The notes under the pieces are model-generated. The model searched no databases. It saw only the letters and a program-made list of their open reading frames with translations, and had not been told where the DNA came from. This document shows, piece by piece, positions 13,381-20,863 of a stretch of DNA of 27,205 bases. The position numbers and the translations under genes were made by a program. Origin of the DNA: Anaerolineaceae bacterium UBA6107 (GTDB lineage Bacteria > Chloroflexota > Anaerolineae > Anaerolineales > Anaerolineaceae); the NCBI GenBank assembly GCA_002428455.1, contig DIWL01000059.1, positions 1 through 27,205 on the forward strand, in the 5' to 3' direction. Within the stretch, counting starts at the first letter, position 1. The number at the start of each line of letters is the position of its first letter.

Positions 13381-15269
13381 TCGATTGAAAGTAATTCCGG
13401 CGGTGGTGTACTGCCCAGGCTCGCGTCGGGTAACGTCTCATCGATAAAGGTGATGATCTCGCTTGTTTTGCCACCATCCGCAAGTGCGAGTAACTCATCG
13501 ATCTTTTGTTGCAATCCTTCGCCGCGCAGGTTGCTTGGATCATCAAACTGGAAAATATCCGGATGTTTTGTCGGGAGAAACTGATGACCTTCCTCCCACA
13601 AATCCTCACTCAATTTTTCACCAGGTCTTATCCCGGTAAATACAATCTCAATATCCTTACCAGGTTCAAGACCTGAAAGTCGGATCAGATCCTCCGCCAG
13701 GTCGAGGATGCGCACCTGCTGACCCATATTGAGCACGAATGTCTCACCGCCGGTTTCCATGCTGCCGGCTTGCAGCACAAGATAGACTGCTTCCGGAATC
13801 GTCATGAAATAACGCCGCATATCGGGGTGAGTGATGGTCACCGGACCGCCGTTCGCGATCTGATGCTTGAACAACGGAACCACGCTTCCACGGCTCCCCA
13901 ATACGTTACCAAAACGGACAACGCAGTAAGCATTTCCCATGCGTTGCGCTGAATCGAGCACGATCATTTCTGAGAAGCGCTTGGTAGCACCCATGATATT
14001 CGCCGGGCGGATGGCTTTGTCAGTGGAGATCATCACCAGGCGTTTTACGCCTGACTCCTCACAAGCCTTCACAACGTTTAGAGTACCTCTAACGTTGTTG
14101 TCGATCGCTTCGTCGATGTTCAACTCCATCAGGGGCACGTGTTTGTGCGCCGCGGCATGAAAAACCACATCCGGTTTATGCATGGTGAAAATATTGCGTA
14201 TCCGGTCGCCATCCCGCACATCAGCGATCACAGGGGTCAACGAAAGCGAAGGGGAAGATTCCTGCAGTTCAAGGAGGGATTCAAAAATACTGTTTTCACC
14301 GTGCCCCAACAGGACGAGGTGTGACGGTTCCCAGCGCGCAATCTGCCGGCACAACTCACGTCCGATCGAACCTCCAGCCCCTGTTACCAGGACGCACTTA
14401 TTTGTTAAGGTTTCGCCAATCAATTCCTCGTTCATGTGCGTGGGTTGACGGCGCAAAAGGTCGGTAATGTCCACCTCCCGCAGGCGGTTGATACTGACCT
14501 TACCGCCAATCAATTCATAGATACCGGGCATGGTCCTGAACGGGATTCCCCGTAAGCGGCATACGTCAGCGATCATCCTGACCACTTTACCGCTCGAACT
14601 GGGGATGGCAATGATCACTTCGTTGACCTTCTTATGTTCAAGGACCTTCCCCACATCAGATAAATTACCGATCACAGGCACACCGTGGATCTGTTGCTTC
14701 AGTTTATTGGGGTTGTCATCCAGAAAACCCACCGGTGTAAGGTTGAGGTCTGGATTTTTTTGCAGCTCGCGCACAACGAGCGCACCTGCATCGCCCGCAC
14801 CAATGATGAGGGTGCGCTTCGCCTGTTTTGACCGCACTGAACTGGATACCGAGCTGATATTATCCGAGATCACGCGAATGGCAAACCTTACACCACCGAT
14901 CAGGATCAGGGACAGTAACCAATCAATGATCAACACCGACCGAGGAAAGCCTGTGAAGACTTTGAAAGTCAAGAGCGCGATCATGATCACGGAGAGGACA
15001 ACGGACGCGCTTGAAACCGCGAACAGGATCAAGCGCAACTCCCGGGTGCTGGCATATCCCCATAAACGACGGTATAACCCAAAGAAGAAATAGATCGGGA
15101 TCTTGGTGAGAATGGCAACCCCGATCATCCAATACGCAGAGGGAAGATAGAAAAAAAACATCGCTCCCAGTTCAAGCCGCAGCGCGTACGCACCAAGTAC
15201 AGCGATCACCGTGAGGATAATATCGATGAGGACAATGTATCGATTGCGTAAATTGGGTTTTATTCTCAT
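13377..15269 (-). CDS. Membrane-bound nucleotide-sugar 4,6-dehydratase/epimerase (CapD/WbpM/FlaA1-like)
   Basis: Converts UDP-GlcNAc-type sugars to 4-keto-6-deoxy intermediates for surface polysaccharides. The product has 630 residues, typical of the long WbpM class. Four N-terminal membrane helices (about 8-125) are followed by a first Rossmann domain (TLIIGAGDAGALVVREL, about 150-166) of the CoA-binding/PglD type. The SDR domain then starts with LVTGAGGSIGRELCRQIARW (about 290-309). The catalytic region has ISTDKAIRPANIMGATKR: the usual Tyr-x3-Lys is Met-x3-Lys, as in WbpM and FlaA1. VRFGNVLGSRGSVVPLF confirms the family. Its ATG shares one base with the stop of the sugar-transferase gene (TAATG) and its stop overlaps FemX copy 2, so the whole group is coupled. 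Confidence 0.93.
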   Translation of the reverse strand: MRIKPNLRNRYIVLIDIILTVIAVLGAYALRLELGAMFFFYLPSAYWMIGVAILTKIPIYFFFGLYRRLWGYASTRELRLILFAVSSASVVLSVIMIALLTFKVFTGFPRSVLIIDWLLSLILIGGVRFAIRVISDNISSVSSSVRSKQAKRTLIIGAGDAGALVVRELQKNPDLNLTPVGFLDDNPNKLKQQIHGVPVIGNLSDVGKVLEHKKVNEVIIAIPSSSGKVVRMIADVCRLRGIPFRTMPGIYELIGGKVSINRLREVDITDLLRRQPTHMNEELIGETLTNKCVLVTGAGGSIGRELCRQIARWEPSHLVLLGHGENSIFESLLELQESSPSLSLTPVIADVRDGDRIRNIFTMHKPDVVFHAAAHKHVPLMELNIDEAIDNNVRGTLNVVKACEESGVKRLVMISTDKAIRPANIMGATKRFSEMIVLDSAQRMGNAYCVVRFGNVLGSRGSVVPLFKHQIANGGPVTITHPDMRRYFMTIPEAVYLVLQAGSMETGGETFVLNMGQQVRILDLAEDLIRLSGLEPGKDIEIVFTGIRPGEKLSEDLWEEGHQFLPTKHPDIFQFDDPSNLRGEGLQQKIDELLALADGGKTSEIITFIDETLPDASLGSTPPPELLSIE

Positions 15270-16693
15270 TAAAGGCCTTTTAATCCAAGCACCCGCCCGA
15301 CTGTTCTCAATACGATGGACAGGTCTAGCAGCAGATTTCGATTCTTAATGTAATAAAGATCATACTCCAGTTTGACAGCAGTGTCTTCCACTGTACTGGC
15401 ATAGCGCTGATTGATCTGCGCCCAGCCGGTAAGCCCTGGCCGAACAAACAACCTCGCGCGGTAGAACGGGAGTTGCTCCTGGAATTTGTTGACCAGTTCG
15501 ATCTGTTCAGCGCGCGGGCCGATCAGACTGTTCTCTCCGACGAGTATGTTCCAGAATTGCGGTAATTCATCGAGGTGACTGCGGCGCAGAATCTTCCCCA
15601 CCCTGGTGATTCGGGCGTCATTTTCGATTGCTGTACGCGCCACACCATCTTTTTCAGCATCCTGGTTCATGGTACGAAACTTGAAAATCTTATAAGGTTC
15701 ACCGTATTTACCAACACGCATCTGCGAATACATGACCGGTAATCCCGAATCAATGATGATGAGCAACGAGATGAGCGGGTAAAGCAGGAACAAGAAGAGT
15801 AGACCAATGATGCTGAATAAAATGTCGATCAAGCGTTTGACACTTTCATACACACCACTGGTGTGCGTCTGATCGATAAATGAGCGGAGGATCCAGTCTG
15901 ATGGGAGGAGAAATATCGGCACCCGGCCGAATACCTCCTCATAGACTGCCGGCAACGAAGTAACCTCAATATTATCATTTTCAGCAGCGTTTAATATTGC
16001 ACGAAAAAGTACTGGGTTTAATTCACCTGAGATGGCAAAGATCAGATCAGTGATGTCAAGCTCTTGTGTGATTTCGGTTAACTGCGTTCCAGTGCCTAAA
16101 ACTCGTAAACCGTTGATCTCTTCATTCTGTTTTTGAGGATCGTCATCGATGTAACCAACCAGTATGAATGGCTCTGAGTTGATCTCATTAAACATACTGA
16201 CGATAGTAGAACCGGCTTTGCCTGCTCCAATCATCAGTGCGCGGCGCATGAAAACCGGGGCCGTGAAGATCCTGATGTAGATCAACCGCCAGAGCAAAGT
16301 CAGTAATGTAGCCGCAATGATGAAAATAAAAACACCACGCCGCGGGAGTGAATTGGGCTCTGAAATAAAAAAGATGATCAGGTAGATCACGATTGCGATT
16401 GACGCAGCCGTGGCAATGCCACGGATCATGTCTTCACGGCGATTGGCTTTCCGGACATCGTAGATCTCAATGAGGAAAAGGATCCAAACCAATGGCAGCA
16501 GGTAAAACCAGAACGGAGCTCGCTGCCACAGGAACTCGCTGCTAAAATCCAGCCAATCACGCTGCGCCCAAAAATAAAGTCCAATAAATACTGCAAGATA
16601 TGTAAACAGCAAGTCACCCACAAAGAGGATTGCCTGCCGCTCTCCATCCCGGATGCGCCATCTTTTCTTCAACTGAGGTTTTTCAACTGCCAT
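15269..16693 (-). CDS. Polyprenyl-phosphate sugar-1-phosphate transferase (WbaP/WcaJ-like)
   Basis: Initiating enzyme that moves a sugar-1-phosphate from a nucleotide sugar to undecaprenyl phosphate, the first step of exopolysaccharide assembly. The product has 474 residues. Four or five N-terminal helices and a Rossmann-like domain (ALMIGAGKAGSTIVSMF, about 152-168) precede a membrane re-entrant helix (KRLIDILFSIIGLLFL, about 285). The catalytic C-terminal domain follows, with KIFKFRTM, RRSHLDELPQFWNIL, NSLIGPRAE and RARLFVRPGLTGWAQIN. ATG 16693 was chosen because AGGTAAGG lies just upstream. It overlaps the end of the glycosyltransferase gene by 11 bp. An in-frame TTG 15 nt earlier is less likely. 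Substrate sugar cannot be read from sequence. Confidence 0.93.
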   Translation of the reverse strand: MAVEKPQLKKRWRIRDGERQAILFVGDLLFTYLAVFIGLYFWAQRDWLDFSSEFLWQRAPFWFYLLPLVWILFLIEIYDVRKANRREDMIRGIATAASIAIVIYLIIFFISEPNSLPRRGVFIFIIAATLLTLLWRLIYIRIFTAPVFMRRALMIGAGKAGSTIVSMFNEINSEPFILVGYIDDDPQKQNEEINGLRVLGTGTQLTEITQELDITDLIFAISGELNPVLFRAILNAAENDNIEVTSLPAVYEEVFGRVPIFLLPSDWILRSFIDQTHTSGVYESVKRLIDILFSIIGLLFLFLLYPLISLLIIIDSGLPVMYSQMRVGKYGEPYKIFKFRTMNQDAEKDGVARTAIENDARITRVGKILRRSHLDELPQFWNILVGENSLIGPRAEQIELVNKFQEQLPFYRARLFVRPGLTGWAQINQRYASTVEDTAVKLEYDLYYIKNRNLLLDLSIVLRTVGRVLGLKGL

Positions 16694-17699
16694 GCGCCTT
16701 ACCTGCAAACAGACTCTTTATCATGCTCCACAAGAAACCGCTGCCCCACGCGAAGTGCATCGTCATGATGGCAATTGGAATACCAATCACCAATGACAGG
16801 CGGTTCCTGCTGATTGCGTACCTGATAGCTCCGGCGATTAAAATCACCAGGTAAAGTGACAAAGTCACAACCAAAAGAATACATGCCGGAACCCAAAGTA
16901 TTGATAATAATAATAACATCAAAATACTTGTAACAAAAACTGGCGGGAGTGCCTGTCTCCAACGCAATGTTTCAGGGTAACGCTGCAACATCCTGAACTT
17001 CCAGAACCCGTAGGTAAAATACTGCCGCACCAGGTTTTTCAAGTTCGCACGGGCATAATACACACAACGGATAGCCGGATCGACCCAGATTTTCCCGCCT
17101 GATTTTCTTATGCGGGTGTTGAACTCATAATCCTCATTAACAAGCAGCGTCTCGTCATACTTTCCGATCTTTTCCACCAAAGCCCGCCGATATGTGCCGA
17201 ACGCCACTGTATCAGCTTCCACCGCTTTGGTCGCGGTGCGATACTGTGCATCCCCCACCCCCAACGGATGGGCAGTGGCGATGGCAATGGACCTGCCGAT
17301 CCAACTGTCGCTGCCCGGTTTAATATCGATAACACCACCCACGTTCTCGCCATGGCCGGCTTCAAGTGCAGCCACACTTTTCTCAATATAATCCCGGGCT
17401 GGTATTGCGTGCGCATCCATGCGGGTGATGATCTCACCGCGCGATTCACTGATCGCCTGGTTCAATGCAGCCGGGATGGTCCTTTGCCGGTTTTCTACAA
17501 CGCGTATCTCCAATTCCGGATGGTGCTGCTGAAACGAACTGATCTTTTCCCGAGTATGATCAGTTGACATGCCATCTGCAATCACTACTTCCATCCGGTC
17601 GACAGAGAAGGTCTGACCAAGAATCGCATGAAGCAATTCCTCGATCGTTCTTTCCTCGTTGTAACACGGAACTATGACGGTAACCTTGATTGAGGTCAT
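16683..17699 (-). CDS. Family 2 glycosyltransferase, ExoA-like
   Basis: Inverting GT-A glycosyltransferase of 338 residues, similar in layout to succinoglycan glycosyltransferase ExoA. The N-terminal VTVIVPCYNEERTIEELL (about 6-23) binds the nucleotide sugar. IADGMSTDHT, RMDAHAIPA (metal-binding D-x-H) and VNEDYEFNTRIRKSGG (the catalytic acidic pair) follow. The QYFTYGFWKFRML stretch replaces the Q-x-x-R-W acceptor motif. Three C-terminal hydrophobic helices (about 250-330) anchor it. ATG 17699 is preferred over a TTG 9 nt earlier. Neither has a strong ribosome site. It lies 32 bp after ridA and overlaps the sugar-transferase gene, suggesting one transcript. Confidence 0.92.
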   Translation of the reverse strand: MTSIKVTVIVPCYNEERTIEELLHAILGQTFSVDRMEVVIADGMSTDHTREKISSFQQHHPELEIRVVENRQRTIPAALNQAISESRGEIITRMDAHAIPARDYIEKSVAALEAGHGENVGGVIDIKPGSDSWIGRSIAIATAHPLGVGDAQYRTATKAVEADTVAFGTYRRALVEKIGKYDETLLVNEDYEFNTRIRKSGGKIWVDPAIRCVYYARANLKNLVRQYFTYGFWKFRMLQRYPETLRWRQALPPVFVTSILMLLLLSILWVPACILLVVTLSLYLVILIAGAIRYAISRNRLSLVIGIPIAIMTMHFAWGSGFLWSMIKSLFAGKAHGS

Positions 17700-17731
17700 C
17701 CCGGTCAATTGTTTTTTCTACTCATCAGATG

Positions 17732-18139
17732 TTAACAATCCGGATCGGTGCAGATCACCGCGATAACCTCGATCTCGATCAGCGCATTTTTCGGTAATCC
17801 TGCGACCGCAACTGTGGTTCGCGCCGGTGGTTGCTCAGTAAAGTATTCAGCATAGATCCTGTTCATGACCGCGAAATCTTGCATATCACGCAAAAACACC
17901 GTCGTTTTCACCGCATTTATCAAACATGAACCTGATGATTTTAGTACGGCTTGGAGATTGGTTAGAACCTGCCTTGTTTGTTCCTCGATTCCACCGGGCA
18001 CCAGGTCACCGGTTTTTGGATCGATTCCGATCTGCCCCGAAGTCATCACATAAGGACCCGAACCTGTTGCAACCGAATATGGACCGATCGCAGCCGGTGC
18101 TTCAGCACTCTGAAAGATCTTTTTTTCACGACAAGACAT
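17732..18139 (-). CDS. ridA: RidA family 2-iminobutanoate/2-iminopropanoate deaminase
   Basis: Hydrolyses reactive enamine/imine intermediates such as 2-aminoacrylate, released by PLP enzymes acting on Ser, Thr or Cys. The product has 135 residues, the family norm. Conserved blocks are APAAIGPYSVATGSGPYVMT near the N-terminus, SGQIGIDPKTGDLV, NLQAVLKSSG, KTTVFLRDMQDFAVMN, PARTTVAV (catalytic Arg about 105) and IEIEVIAV (Glu about 120). ATG 18139 was chosen because GGAGGT lies 5-6 nt upstream, and an in-frame start 12 nt earlier has none. It heads the long polysaccharide/FemX cluster, whose last gene is a PLP-dependent desulfhydrase/deaminase-type enzyme of the kind that makes RidA substrates. 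The tail ends CTDPDC. Confidence 0.95.
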   Translation of the reverse strand: MSCREKKIFQSAEAPAAIGPYSVATGSGPYVMTSGQIGIDPKTGDLVPGGIEEQTRQVLTNLQAVLKSSGSCLINAVKTTVFLRDMQDFAVMNRIYAEYFTEQPPARTTVAVAGLPKNALIEIEVIAVICTDPDC

Positions 18140-18167
18140 TGTTACCTCCACGGAGAATGATGAGTTT

Positions 18168-18196
18168 ATTTTAAGCGAACTGGTAAAAAAGGTAAA
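18168..18196 (-). promoter_or_regulatory. Candidate promoter of ridA and the cluster behind it
   Basis: On the minus strand -35 TTTACC (18196-18191, 4/6), a 17-bp spacer and -10 TAAAAT (18173-18168). The leader to ATG 18139 would be about 22 nt, carrying the GGAGGT site. Confidence 0.5.
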
Positions 18197-18201
18197 TGTA
18201 A

Positions 18202-18243
18202 GAGTTCACAGGAATCGAACCCTTTGATCCCACCTTAGAAAAT
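18202..18243 (-). other. tRNA 3'-half-like fragment
   Basis: The minus strand contains a T-arm-like segment, AAGGG-TTCGATT-CCTGT, followed by GAACTC. It is preceded by TTTCTAAGGTGG, which resembles an anticodon loop with TCT (Arg) and the 3' side of its stem. No 5' half pairs with it, and the T stem has mismatches, so it is not a functional tRNA. It may be a decayed tRNA end or an old integration scar, or chance. Confidence 0.3.
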
Positions 18244-18249
18244 GAAGGC

Positions 18250-18258
18250 TGGTATAAT
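18250..18258 (+). promoter_or_regulatory. Extended -10 promoter of the prfA operon
   Basis: TGGTATAAT, a perfect extended -10, with no clear -35. Transcription should start near 18265, giving a leader of about 28 nt before the prfA ATG at 18293. Confidence 0.65.
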
Positions 18259-18292
18259 CTGCGTGTTTAATATACTAACACACAGGTTTGTT

Positions 18293-19366
18293 ATGCTAGA
18301 AAAAATTACCTCAATTGAAGCCCGTTACGCAGAGCTCACCCGGTTAATGGATGAGAACATGCAGGATTACCAGAAAGTGGTTGAACTGGCCAAGGAACGC
18401 TCGGAACTGGAAACGATCACGCGGATCAGCGCCAGGTATCGATCTTTGCTCAGCCAATACGACCAGGCAAAAGAACTTGCCTCTTCAGATGATGAGGAGA
18501 TGAGCAACCTTGCCAATTTGGAGATCGCGGAACTCCCCGGTCAAATCGAAGAAGTGGAAAAGCAGATCAAACGGTTACTTGTACCTAAGGATCCCCGCGA
18601 TGATCGCAATGTGTTCATTGAAATCCGTGCTGGCGCAGGCGGTGATGAAGCCGGCTTGTTCGCCGCAGAATTAATGCGCATGTACATGCATTACGCTGAG
18701 TCCCGCGGATGGACTGTCGAGATGATCTCCTCAAATGAAACCGGAATCGGTGGCTACAAAGAGGTCATCTTCATGGTCAAGGGACGCGGCGCTTACTCCC
18801 GCTTCAAGTTTGAGTCTGGTGTGCACCGGGTGCAGCGCATTCCGGCAACAGAATCCAGCGGACGTATTCACACCTCCACCGTGACCGTGGCAGTTATGGC
18901 TGAAGTAGAAGAAGTGGACATTCAGATTCATGACAATGAAGTCAATATCGATGTTTTTATCTCTTCAGGTGCTGGTGGTCAGAATGTGCAAAAGAATGCC
19001 ACTGCGGTTCGCCTCACCCACCTTCCAACTGGTATCGTTATAACCTGCCAGGATGAGCGGTCTCAACTGCAAAACAGACTGCGTGCCATGGGGATTCTCC
19101 GTGCGAAGTTGTACGAAATGGAAGAAGAAAAACACCGCCAGGTACGCGACGAGAGCCGCCGTTCCCAGGTGGGAACGGGTGACCGCTCCGAGAAGATCCG
19201 CACTTACAACTACCCGCAAAGCCGTGTAACAGATCACCGCATAAATGTGTCTTCCTACAATCTTCCTGCGGTGATGGCCGGGGACATTGACTTGTTCATC
19301 GATGAATTGTCCATACGCGACGAAACGGATCGCCTTGCTTCCAGCGGAGAGTATGACGAACCCTGA
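18293..19366 (+). CDS. prfA: Peptide chain release factor 1
   Basis: Reads UAA and UAG stop codons and triggers peptide release. From ATG 18293 the product has 357 residues, the standard RF1 length, starting MLEKITSIEARYAEL. The codon-reading P-x-T motif is PAT within RIPATESSGRIHTS (about 188-201), which marks RF1 rather than RF2. The catalytic GGQ lies in SSGAGGQNVQKNATAV (about 228-243), followed by HLPTGIVITCQDERSQ. In-frame sequence upstream of 18293 runs over the promoter, so it is not coding. The RF1 role fits its neighbours: the next gene, overlapping by 14 bp, encodes the methyltransferase that modifies the GGQ glutamine. Confidence 0.97.
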   Translation: MLEKITSIEARYAELTRLMDENMQDYQKVVELAKERSELETITRISARYRSLLSQYDQAKELASSDDEEMSNLANLEIAELPGQIEEVEKQIKRLLVPKDPRDDRNVFIEIRAGAGGDEAGLFAAELMRMYMHYAESRGWTVEMISSNETGIGGYKEVIFMVKGRGAYSRFKFESGVHRVQRIPATESSGRIHTSTVTVAVMAEVEEVDIQIHDNEVNIDVFISSGAGGQNVQKNATAVRLTHLPTGIVITCQDERSQLQNRLRAMGILRAKLYEMEEEKHRQVRDESRRSQVGTGDRSEKIRTYNYPQSRVTDHRINVSSYNLPAVMAGDIDLFIDELSIRDETDRLASSGEYDEP

Positions 19367-20198
19367 ACTGGGTAAATGGATCTCCAGCAACATTGCCCGC
19401 TTGCAAGGAGTGACTGAATTCCCTTCAATCGAGGTCAATTCCATCGCAGCCCACGCGCTGCAAAAAAGCACTGCCTGGATTGCTGCCCATCCGGAGACCA
19501 GGCTCGATCAAAATCAGCTGGCATTGCTTGACAAGGCTGTAGATCGATTAATAAAGGGCGAACCGCTCTCGTACATAACTGGCAAACGGTTCTTTTACGA
19601 TCTTGAACTGTCAGTCGATCAGAGGGTGCTGATCCCGCGACCGGAAACAGAACTATTGGTCGAACTGGCAATTGACTGGATCGATAGCAATCCTGGCAGA
19701 AACAACGTGGCCGATGTCGGTACCGGTTCCGGCGCGATCGCTATAGTATTAGCACATCGATTCCCAACTCTCCATATCACCGCTATTGACAGATCAGCCC
19801 AGGCATTGGCTTTGGCTGAATCTAATGCCGCCGAACATCATGTTGTAGAGCAAATTACGTTTAAGCACACAGACCTACTGGATGGGATTGATACCCGCTT
19901 CGACCTGATACTCGCCAATCTACCATATATCCCCACTCAGGAACTTGAAAATTTGCCCGAGCTTATGTATGAACCGCGTTATGCCCTTGACGGAGGGACA
20001 GACGGGCTGGAATTTATCCGGAAGCTGATCAACACTTGTGAAAAAAAACTGCTCCCAAAAGGCTGCATGATTTTAGAAACTCAATATAATCAGGATATAG
20101 TTGTGTCGCAAATCGCAGCAAATCAGTTTCCCCTGGCAAAGATCAGTGTGCACCAGGACCTGGCATCGTTACCGCGTGTAGTAAAAATTCATCTTTAG
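19353..20198 (+). CDS. prmC: Release factor glutamine methyltransferase
   Basis: SAM-dependent N5-methyltransferase acting on the Gln of the GGQ motif in release factors. The product has 281 residues. An N-terminal helical domain binds the release factor. The LIPRPETELLVELAIDW block (about 91-107), ADVGTGSGAIAIVLA SAM-binding motif (about 119-133) and AIDRSAQALALAESNA follow. The active-site motif is ANLPYIPT near residue 190: NLPY instead of the usual NPPY, although the Asn and Tyr that contact the glutamine are kept. The YEPRYALDGGTDGL signature is intact. ATG 19353 lies inside the end of prfA (14-bp overlap) with GGAGAG just upstream, so the two are coupled. Confidence 0.96.
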   Translation: MTNPELGKWISSNIARLQGVTEFPSIEVNSIAAHALQKSTAWIAAHPETRLDQNQLALLDKAVDRLIKGEPLSYITGKRFFYDLELSVDQRVLIPRPETELLVELAIDWIDSNPGRNNVADVGTGSGAIAIVLAHRFPTLHITAIDRSAQALALAESNAAEHHVVEQITFKHTDLLDGIDTRFDLILANLPYIPTQELENLPELMYEPRYALDGGTDGLEFIRKLINTCEKKLLPKGCMILETQYNQDIVVSQIAANQFPLAKISVHQDLASLPRVVKIHL

Positions 20199-20207
20199 TG
20201 AGTTTCT

Positions 20208-20858
20208 TTGTTGCAAACCATTACTCTCCCAGCGGACAATCCGGCTTCGATCCAGACTGCATTGGAACTTCTTCGAGATGGCGAAATTGTCGCTTTCCCG
20301 ACCGACACGGTTTACGGTCTGGGTGCAAACGCCTTTTATTCGCCGGGCATTATAAAATTGTTTGAAGCCAAAGGACGGGATGCCAATAAAGCCATTGCCG
20401 TGTTAATCGGAGATATTGACCAGATCAACATTCTGACTGATGGAATGAATGAAAACGCGGCAATCCTGGCCAGAAAATTCTGGCCTGGTGGTCTGACAAT
20501 TGTCTTGCCAAAAAAAAGTGAACTACCCGAATTACTAACCGCAGGGAACTCGATAGGAATACGAATGCCCAATCACCCCGTCGCGCTGGAATTACTGCGG
20601 GAATTTGGTCCGATCGCCACAACCTCTGCCAACCTGTCTGGAAAGACCAATCCCCAGGACGCCCGCGATGTTTTACAACAACTCAACAATCGTGTGCCTC
20701 TAATACTGGATGGCGGAAAATGTCCGGGAGGAATCCCCTCCACGGTGATCGACTGTTCGACAGATGATATTCAGATTTTACGCGCAGGGGCTATCAGTCA
20801 GAAACAGATCGAGGATGCCCTGGCGGAAGGCAAGAATAATCCTGATCATATAAAGTAA
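20208..20858 (+). CDS. tsaC: L-threonylcarbamoyladenylate synthase (TsaC/Sua5 family)
   Basis: Makes threonylcarbamoyl-AMP from Thr, bicarbonate and ATP, the first step of t6A modification at tRNA position 37. The product has 216 residues, TsaC/YwlC-like without the Sua5 C-terminal domain. The YrdC-fold signatures are IVAFPTDTVYGLGANAF (about 28-44), KGRDANKAIAVLI (about 55-67; K-R-x-x-K nucleotide-binding set), WPGGLTIVLPKK, IGIRMPNHPVALELL and PIATTSANLSG. The start is one of two tandem TTG codons (20208 and 20211). No ATG or GTG exists in frame after the upstream stop, and only a weak GTGAG ribosome site precedes it. It is third in prfA-prmC-tsaC, a gene order also known from Firmicutes. 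Its stop is 5 bp from the convergent cydC stop. Confidence 0.95.
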   Translation: MLQTITLPADNPASIQTALELLRDGEIVAFPTDTVYGLGANAFYSPGIIKLFEAKGRDANKAIAVLIGDIDQINILTDGMNENAAILARKFWPGGLTIVLPKKSELPELLTAGNSIGIRMPNHPVALELLREFGPIATTSANLSGKTNPQDARDVLQQLNNRVPLILDGGKCPGGIPSTVIDCSTDDIQILRAGAISQKQIEDALAEGKNNPDHIK

Positions 20859-20863
20859 CACGA

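Noticed and set aside
14530..15093. 187-codon plus-strand ORF inside the dehydratase gene
   Set aside because: Antisense shadow of a clear CapD/WbpM-type gene with all motifs.
18965..19471. 168-codon minus-strand ORF opposite prfA/prmC
   Set aside because: Overlaps the conserved GGQ-containing part of RF1. No family resemblance or ribosome site.
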